Positions 58,401-64,000 of a DNA stretch of 64,000 nt are shown piece after piece (the stretch's first letter is position 1; the number at the start of each line of letters is the position of its first letter). Location of the stretch: contig CM026574.1 in assembly GCA_015143295.1 (NCBI GenBank), forward strand, positions 9,860,938-9,924,937, in the 5' to 3' direction. Below the pieces are notes generated by a model. That model worked only from the letters and a program-made list of their open reading frames with translations. It ran no database searches and was not told the DNA's origin. The translations under genes were made by a program, and so were the position numbers. Origin of the DNA: Tetracentron sinense. Taxonomy: Eukaryota > Streptophyta > Magnoliopsida > Trochodendrales > Trochodendraceae.

Positions 58401-59753
58401 GAAAAGAAAACAGAAAGTCTGGACCTTTTTTTTTTTAATCGGTAAAGCAATTTTATTGAAGAAGCTAAATTAGAGCTTTAGAAAAGGTGATCCGGACTCA
58501 ACTTCTTGATGATTCACTAACAAGTTAGCTTCATACATGTTTCCTCTGACTGCCATGAAGTATATCATAAACAAGAATGCTCACTCCTCATTTGGGTCAC
58601 CAATGCTTAAATATGAACATTAGCATTCTCCATAAGTTCCCCTGATTTTCTTAATGTTTCGTACTAATGTGATAATTTAAAAGAAAATTATTTACAAACA
58701 ACAACTTCAGCCAGCAAAATTCAGCAATGGGGCTGTTAATATATTACCTTGTCTTTGATTATCGTAATCACAACATTCTGGTTCAAGGGGTTCAAAATCA
58801 GCCAAAAATGCACTATGAGAACTTATACCAAACATTGGAATCATGTATAGAAGGCATATCTTACTATTTTCTGGACATAACAAACTGAAACCAAAAGATA
58901 CAATTTGGAAGAAAATGCATAGAAAATTTTCAGTTGTAAAGGTGATAACCATGATCCAAGAAGGATCAGATCTGACTTCTACGATAAACCATACAATCAT
59001 TTCCATATCATCCATATTTCCTAAGATTTTGATATATGTCTCAAACCGTTACGATTAGATTAATTAAAAAACCAAGAGGTAAAAAAAAAATGATGCTTGA
59101 CTAAAAGGAAAAAGTCCACAAAGGGGAAGATCCATCAATATGCAAATTACAACTGAAAGCAAATAACAGACCAAAGATCTAATCAGACAACTTATATCTC
59201 TTCTCGAACCAATCAAGAACAAACATCAACCAGAGATCTCACAAATGATCACAAAAGCAACAGGCATCAGGGAAAAAGAGAGAGAGAGAGAGAGATTACC
59301 GAACTCCGGCATCACCGACAATTCCGATCGCCATTCCAGCGGAGAGACCAGCGAGCCCGCAAGAAAGACCAGACGACAAATGAGCGTATCCATCAAATAG
59401 ATAATACGATTTGGCCTTAGGGTTAATCCCCGTACTTATAATAACAGCGATAATCAACCCGTAAATTCCCAAAACTCCAGCCATAACGACTGGAACTATC
59501 GATTTCATGACGAGTTCAGGTCGCATCACACCCATGGAAGCAACGCCCACGCCACTTTTCGCAGTCCCATATGCAGCACCCATGCCTGCAACGAATCCAT
59601 TAAAACCGAAAAACCGAATCGAAGAAACCCTAACCCTAGAAAATCAGAGATCAAGAAGAGAATAGGTAGAGATTTACAGGAGAAAACAAGCGCTGCTGCA
59701 GCTCCGAGGAAGCCGAAGAACGGAGCAGTTTCGTCGCCGCTGAAAGTTGACAT
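52471..59753 (-). CDS. VHA-c: V-type proton ATPase 16-kDa proteolipid subunit c (3 exons, 164 aa)
   Basis: Coding exons on the - strand are 59753-59678, 59585-59300 and 52603-52471. Both introns are GT-AG (92 bp and 6696 bp), and the sum is 495 bp. The product starts [20 protein letters not shown] and ends [10 protein letters not shown]. It has four hydrophobic helices near residues 13-35, 56-78, 93-115 and 132-156. The fourth carries the essential Glu in [11 protein letters not shown] (Glu141), which in this family binds the proton in the rotating c-ring of the membrane V0 sector. Length and sequence match plant VHA-c almost completely. The protein acts in the vacuolar and endomembrane proton pump. 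Plants carry several near-identical VHA-c genes, so the paralogue number is not assigned. The long second intron holds at least four small DNA transposons. No break was found. Confidence 0.97.
53436..53797. mobile_element. Mutator-like foldback MITE in VHA-c intron 2
   Basis: Perfect 9-bp duplication CATGCAGGT (53427-53435 and 53798-53806), the length typical of Mutator-like elements. The ends GAGATTGGATCACTCAATTG and, on the opposite strand, GAGATCAGATCATAGTCAATT open inverted arms of roughly 130-150 bp. These share GAGAGTTCAAT, AAGTCAACA and GTGGTTAAGAT. There is no coding region. Confidence 0.88.
53921..54371. mobile_element. Non-autonomous hAT-like element with ACTCGG motifs
   Basis: A 10-bp direct repeat TGGATGAAAT flanks it (53911-53920 and 54372-54381), covering an 8-bp duplication. 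Ends: GGTGTTTTAAAACCC on the left and TAGTATTAAAACTCGGCGAG on the opposite strand at the right. ACTCGG, GACTCG and GGCGAG words crowd both ends. It is in VHA-c intron 2. Confidence 0.8.
54703..55416. mobile_element. TAGGCG-motif hAT-like element with a nested MITE
   Basis: Flanked by AATATTTCCT (54693-54702 and 55417-55426), which includes an 8-bp duplication. Left end AGTGTAGTCAACAAGGCGTC, with CTAGGCGAGGCAATGCC; right end ACCTAGGCGTCGCCTA. It is related to 41122-41777. Inside, about 55045-55215, is a foldback piece of the Mutator-like MITE family (ACGGTTAAGATTCAC and ACCATAGTTAAAGGG). Confidence 0.8.
55573..55950. mobile_element. Non-autonomous hAT-like element with CCGAGA motifs
   Basis: 8-bp duplication with one mismatch TAGAGTCC/TAGAGTCT (55565-55572 and 55951-55958). 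Ends: ACTGTTATAAATCTC on the left and AGTGTTACAAATCTCATTC on the opposite strand at the right. CCGAGA, CGCGAGAAAT and GCCGAGATTT words recur inside. It is in VHA-c intron 2. Confidence 0.8.
55959..57140. other. VHA-c intron 2, middle part
   Basis: No coding sequence. A fragment starting near 56818 (GTGCTAAGCGCACCCCATTT) looks like the end of a MITE, but its partner end was not found. Confidence 0.5.
57145..57284. repeat. Tandem duplication, two 70-bp units
   Basis: GGTGACGATATCAAATTGTG to CCTTACCTTTCCT is repeated without a gap (57145-57214 and 57215-57284) with one difference (GACGAT/GATGAT). It lies in VHA-c intron 2. Confidence 0.95.
57285..59276. other. VHA-c intron 2, upstream part
   Basis: About 2 kb of AT-rich DNA. 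I see no clear element or gene. Confidence 0.5.
59277..59294 (-). repeat. (CT)n tract just inside the intron 2 donor of VHA-c
   Basis: On the - strand the donor GTAATCTCTCTCTCT runs straight into about nine CT units within 25 bases of exon 2. Confidence 0.9.
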
Positions 59754-60079
59754 TTTCGCAGGGATCTTAAAACCCTAACCCTAGTTTCAGCTGAAGCTCT
59801 GCTGCTCCTTTTGGAAGCTTTTCAATTCGCGAAGAAAGAAGGACGGAACAGACGATTGGATCGTTTGAGGATGATGATTATTGACGTGAATGCCCCACGG
59901 CGATTGGGGTTGGTTTGGATTAGTGACGAATTTACGCAGATACCCTTTGTTTCTCAAAATGACATCATTATCCACGACTCAATAAAAGGAAAATTAATTA
60001 CTGCCCAGAAAATCATTCTACAAATAGAAGTAACGAATGTACACATAATTATCTTTCGCCTTATACTTTATATTGGCGG

Positions 60080-60310
60080 ATGGCACGTGCACGTGAGAAC
60101 GGGGAAGAAGTTAACAATAGTTAATAAGAGTTAAAAGGATCATGTGTTAACCTGGGGGTGCAATTGAACTCGTTGAGCACGTGCGATGCACGTGAGAGTG
60201 AAGGGAATGAGTTAACCATAATTAATTGGAATTAAAAAGGACACGTGTTAACCTGTGAGTGCGATTGAACTCTCCCCGAGCTCAATCGTGATTGGCTGTG
60301 ATTCTAAATA
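60080..60310. repeat. Two direct half-copies of the Mutator-like MITE arm upstream of VHA-c
   Basis: GTTAACAATAGTTAATAAGA at 60110 and GTTAACCATAATTAATTGGA at 60212 start two related segments. Both continue with ACCTG, GTGCAATTGAACTC or GTGCGATTGAACTC and CACGTG words. They match the right arm of 53436-53797. They lie about 330-560 bp upstream of the VHA-c start codon, which is read on the other strand. Confidence 0.6.
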
Positions 60311-60430
60311 GATATATGAGTAAGGGTTAGTTTGGGAATTAAAGTAAAACATTAAATCAAAGGCAAGGGGTAGTTTGGGAATTAAAGTAAAACATTAAAT
60401 CAACGTTTTGTTTTTATATAAGGGTAGTTT
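60311..60430. repeat. Short tandem repeat GGTTAGTTTGGGAATTAAAG
   Basis: The unit GTTTGGGAATTAAAGTAAAA is present twice (from about 60330 and 60374). A third part GTAGTTTGGGAATTTCGG starts at about 60425. Confidence 0.8.
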
Positions 60431-61428
60431 GGGAATTTCGGAAAAATCATCTACACATGGATCTCATCTATACTAGTCTTGTATGCTAGAGTGAAATCTC
60501 TCATCCTTATGCCACCTAAGCATACTTCTCATATGTGAAGCCACCTAAGTTTGCTTTCTATTTGTGATGCCACCTAAGCCTCCTCACACTCTTACCCTCT
60601 CTAGATAAATTCTTTGAAACGGTTCATTTAATTACAGGTATTAAATTCTATTTGTGATGTCACCTAAGCCTCCTTACACACATTTTCAATGCTAAGAAAA
60701 AACCTATTTGTATTAGAGGAGGTTGTGGACACGTGGCGATTGGAGAGGGTGTCTACTTAATTGAAATGTTTTAATTTCTTTATTATCATTAATTAATCAC
60801 GTTCTTTTTCCATTATCTCCCCCTCTCAATCACGTTTCCCCTCATTTATATTTCCAAATTCTAAGGGGAAACTTCCATTCCAAGCCTTCTCTCCATCTAT
60901 CTATGAAGCCACTACACAACTCCTATTTTTTCATCATCCCCTCATTCACGTTTCAAAAATCTATGTTTCCCATTCATCTCCCCTTCATTCACGCCTCCTC
61001 TTTTCATATGTTTCCTATCTTCTCTCTTTTCCTCTCCCTTCCTTTAAATATCAAACGTTTGGACACACATGGCAATTTGGAGAGTGTCCTCTTAAACTCT
61101 CAAACGTTTCTCTCTTAAAACTAAATCTCTCTTCAACCTTTCCTTATTATTTTTCGGTTGTTTTTTTTCCTTTAGTAAGTGCAATTAGGAAGGGGAAGGG
61201 TGCGGCTGGCAGTTACTTACTAGAGACGTTTATTTCTCTATTTTAAAACCGTTTGAAGCTGTAACGCTTTGGATTGAAACTCTAATCTTCCCTTTAAAAC
61301 GTTGAGCGGGTGGGTACGTTGAGAGAGAGAGAGAGGTTAGAGACATGTTTGGGTGACCTCCATTGGCCCTGAAACCTTCATCCCTTTGTGGCCTCGCCAC
61401 GAAGCGCGTGTGTACATCCTCCTATGGT

Positions 61429-61572
61429 CCTACCTTCAAGCCGCCGTCCACTATCCGTCTCAACTCGCCCAACTTCTCTGCAACTGAAATAGCCAACGTT
61501 CCTACCTTCAAGCCGCCGTCCACTATCCGTCTCACCTCGCCCAACTTCTTTGCAACTGAAACGGCCAACTAT
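61429..61572 (+). repeat. In-frame tandem duplication, two 72-bp units
   Basis: CCTACCTTCAAGCCGCCGTC starts units at 61429 and 61501. It lies in a 120-codon open frame (61363-61725) in which the repeat encodes PTFKPPSTIRLNSPNFSATE and a near copy. The frame resembles no family I know and its ATG context is unremarkable. A captured exon fragment inside the Helitron is possible. Confidence 0.8.
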
Positions 61573-62463
61573 TCTCAACTATCAAATCATGCATCCTCTG
61601 ATTTCGAGTATTTTTTTAATAAAGAAAATCTGTATACATTTGTTCCAAAACAATGTCATGTTTTATTTAGTATCTTTTCCTGTGCCACACACATTTCATT
61701 GAACAAACAAAAGGATTGTACATAACATTTTAGGTATGGCGTGTATGGAGCTGCAAAATGGGTTACCGCACAATATCCATGTTCGTGAGCCAGTTAGTCA
61801 GGATAGCACGCCATGAGTTGTGTTATTGCCCCCCCCCCCCACTCATAATATCCATGTTCCTATTCTTTTGGTAACCTCTTATGTCCACATAACCTTGATG
61901 AAGCCTCATTAAGGTTATTCTAACAATAAGGAGTCTGGTGATCTTCGGACTCAGTGCATCATGTATGCAAAATCAATACATGCTTAAGCACTCTATTGCA
62001 ACATTTGGATGTTAGTAAATGCGATTAAAGTTAGCAAGGTCTGTTTCTAAATTAGGGGTCATAAGATATTTAATCAAGGTCTGTTTTCAAAATTTGGATC
62101 TTAAGAAATGAGATTAAAGTTGGGAAGGTCTGTTATGGATTATTAGGACAACATATTTCTATATAGTTGTGACATACCATTGACTGGGGTGATTGACAGC
62201 ACCATCTTGGCATATCTATCAAAAAAAGGACAGCACCATATTGTAATACCAATAAAAAAAAAAAGGATAGTACCATGTTGCCATCAAATACGTCGCAATA
62301 TATATGGTTAGCGTTTCACAAGAGTAGTGTATTTGTCGAACACTATTCTATATATCGATCAAGAAAGCAGCTAGGCCCATTTTGGAAGCAAAGAGTGTAA
62401 GAACTTCGGTTTTCTTTTCCCATTTAAGAGTAGGCAAGTTGGGTGATTAGTGGACAAGCAGTG

Positions 62464-62696
62464 CAGGGCCGGCCCATCCATTAGGCCATCAAAGCCTTTG
62501 CTTTAGGCCCCATTAAAAAAAATTAAAAATAAAATTAAAAAGGCCCCATTTAGAATATTAAAAAAAAAGGCCCATTTAGAATATTAAAAAGGCCCCATTT
62601 ATAGTTAATTTTTTTTTAATAATATAAATTATTTTTTAAGAAAAGCCCCATTTAGAATTTTCGCTTTAGGCCTCCAAATGGCTTGGGCCGGCCCTG
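62464..62696. mobile_element. hAT MITE with CAGGGCCGGCCC ends
   Basis: Perfect 8-bp duplication AAGCAGTG (62456-62463 and 62697-62704). The terminal inverted repeat CAGGGCCGGCCC is perfect over 12 bp. The middle is built from AAAGGCCCCATTTAGAATAT repeated about three times. It lies inside the Helitron candidate. Confidence 0.93.
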
Positions 62697-62979
62697 AAGC
62701 AGTGAGGTGGGGTTTGAGCCCAGTTGTGGTTCTGATACCAACAACTTTACCAACTTAGCACCAATGGAAGAAGATTACAGGCTTACACTGATTTTTATTT
62801 GTCTGTTTGTTATATGTATATAAATTTTTTTTCCAAGTGAATGAGTGTGCCAAGACTCAAGACACTCTTGGTTCTCAAGGAGAGGAGAGTGAGATTAAGA
62901 GTCCTCATCATTTGCCTGTTCACATCTTTCCAAATTCCCACATCTTTCTCCATATCTCCTCAATAAGTAGATCTCTCTC

Positions 62980-63001
62980 TCGCTCTCTCTCTCTCTCTCT
63001 C
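62980..63001. repeat. (CT)n microsatellite
   Basis: CTCTCTCT tract of about 20 bases. Confidence 0.85.
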
Positions 63002-63471
63002 ACAACTCTTCATCTGCATGCATCTATGGAAATCAACTTCCTCACATTCTCTTACATCATGCCCAAACTAGAAAACAGGTGTAACAGTGAAAATCTTTGT
63101 AAATTTTGTGGTATTTTTTTCCTAATATGTGCAAAAAACTAATCTTAAGAAAATTATATGCTTTTGTGTTCTTAAGTATTGAATATAACTCACTTCAAAC
63201 TTAGATTATCATAACTGAATTTTTTTTTTCTGTTACTCGAACTTTATTCACAAGAAAGGATTGGGAGTACTTGTGCATGATAAAATAAAATTTTTGAGAC
63301 GAGAAGTCCTAGAGAATAAGAGTAAGATCATAGAAGATGTACTCAGAGTATTTATGCACACATAAACGTATGCATAACTTATAACCAAAACCTTTGTTGA
63401 ATTGCACTTCAGATTTTATTCAATAATAATTATTATCGTTATCTTTTTTTTCGCTCATGACCATGTTATTA

Positions 63472-63499
63472 CCCGTGCATTGCACGGGGTTTTTACTAG
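63472..63499 (+). other. Helitron 3' hairpin and CTAG end
   Basis: CCCGTGCA, a one-base loop (T), TGCACGGG, then GTTTTTA and CTAG. An 8-bp perfect stem ending a short distance before CTRR is the Helitron termination signal. Confidence 0.7.
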
Positions 63500-63829
63500 T
63501 TATAATAGTAAAGATAAAGACTAGTAGGTAGCACGTGGGATACACGTGAGAGAGGAGGGGGAGAGAGATTGAGAAGAGGGATCCTAGTGAGGGCATTTCG
63601 GTAAAAAAAAATTAAGGATTATTTTGGGTATAGAAACTTGAGAGAGATTTTAGATCAAAAAATTGTAAGAAACACGTTGCTTATTGAAATATGATGTTAG
63701 GACATTTTAAGAACCAAAAAACTTTATATACATGTTGAGCATAGCAAAGAAAGGGGTCGACAGGACCTTAGCAAGACATTCTTCTTTAGAGCATTTTGCC
63801 AAGAGAGCAAGGAGTCCGGTTATGTCACT

Positions 63830-64000
63830 GAGGTCGTCATGTGTCCTTTTAACACTACTTAACTATGATTAAGATTCACCCACCCTATGGTTCACCCACT
63901 TATCCTTGTTTTTTAGAAAAAAAAATATGAAAAATAAATTTAACCCTTGGAGTTAGTGATTTTTAATCAAGGTTTAAAGGAAATAAATATTTTAAAAAAA
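63830..64000. repeat. Mutator-like MITE arm at the window end
   Basis: CATGTGTCCTTTTAACAC, CTATGATTAAGATTCACC and AACCCTTGGAGTTAGTGA match the left arm and turn of 53436-53797. The right arm lies beyond the window. Confidence 0.5.

Larger units (their letters stand above)
60467..63499 (+). mobile_element. Candidate non-autonomous Helitron, 3.0 kb
   Basis: The right end has the Helitron 3' signature: hairpin CCCGTGCATTGCACGGG (63472-63488), 7 bases, then CTAG (63496-63499) followed by T. The left end TCTATACTAG (60467) follows an A. Insertion between A and T without a duplication fits Helitrons. No Rep-helicase is encoded. Inside are a tandem duplication (61429-61572), a hAT MITE (62464-62696) and CT-rich DNA. 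The 5' end is chosen by motif and is less sure than the 3' end. Confidence 0.55.

Noticed and set aside
61363-61725. 120-codon frame as a host gene
   Set aside because: No known family, no support other than openness, made partly of a tandem duplication, and placed within a candidate Helitron.
1-64000. A gene cluster or defence-type system
   Set aside because: Only two host genes are present, unrelated in pathway; all other coding traces belong to transposable elements.

Overview
The window is nuclear DNA of a flowering plant. Two intact host genes with GT-AG introns encode proteins almost identical to known angiosperm families, and the rest is the usual plant mixture of LINE, Copia, Gypsy, SINE, TRIM, hAT-like, Mutator-like and Helitron-like elements. 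I cannot assign a family or genus from the sequence alone. Nothing bacterial, organellar or viral was seen.

Bases 1-32764 form a nest of retroelements with no host gene. A decayed LINE (1-5248, + strand) ends in poly(A) and abuts a + strand Copia pol fragment (5249-6296). That fragment meets a - strand Copia element tail to tail at an 8-bp palindrome. The - strand Copia (6297-16071) keeps its 5' LTR, primer-binding site and pieces of gag-pol. Its gag is split by a 6.5-kb LTR-like insertion (7711-14233, 5-bp duplication AGTCC). That insertion holds a hairpin-bearing tandem array and a later solo LTR (11964-13315, duplication CCAAA) of the same Copia family. After about 1.2 kb of gene-free DNA and a SINE comes a 15.3-kb Gypsy element (17447-32764, duplication GTATT), itself split inside pol by a second complete Gypsy element on the - strand (21807-29171, duplication CACTT).

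Bases 33270-43400 carry a complete 11-exon gene for an F-box protein of the plant FBP7 type (327 aa, + strand). Its ninth intron has collected two hAT-like elements, one of which contains two further insertions. Bases 43540-52400 are intergenic: a - strand LINE fragment, a foldback MITE, SINEs, a 412-bp TRIM inside a tandem repeat, and a hAT-like element. Bases 52471-59753 hold a complete three-exon gene on the - strand for the V-ATPase proteolipid subunit c (164 aa). Its second intron is 6.7 kb and full of small DNA transposons. The two host genes converge. From 60467 to 63499 lies a candidate non-autonomous Helitron with its own nested MITE.

The most unusual pattern is a set of palindromes with a GTCGAC core. 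They occur in pairs, usually 21 or 31 bp centre to centre, in LTRs of both a Copia and a Gypsy family. Between two LTRs of the same Copia family the palindrome arms differ (CACTC versus AATCA) at all four sites while core and layout are kept. A parallel theme is seen in the small DNA transposons: several have imperfect ends but each uses its own short CG-containing subterminal motif. The two host genes have no evident joint pathway; one is a putative SCF ubiquitin-ligase receptor and the other a membrane subunit of the vacuolar proton pump.
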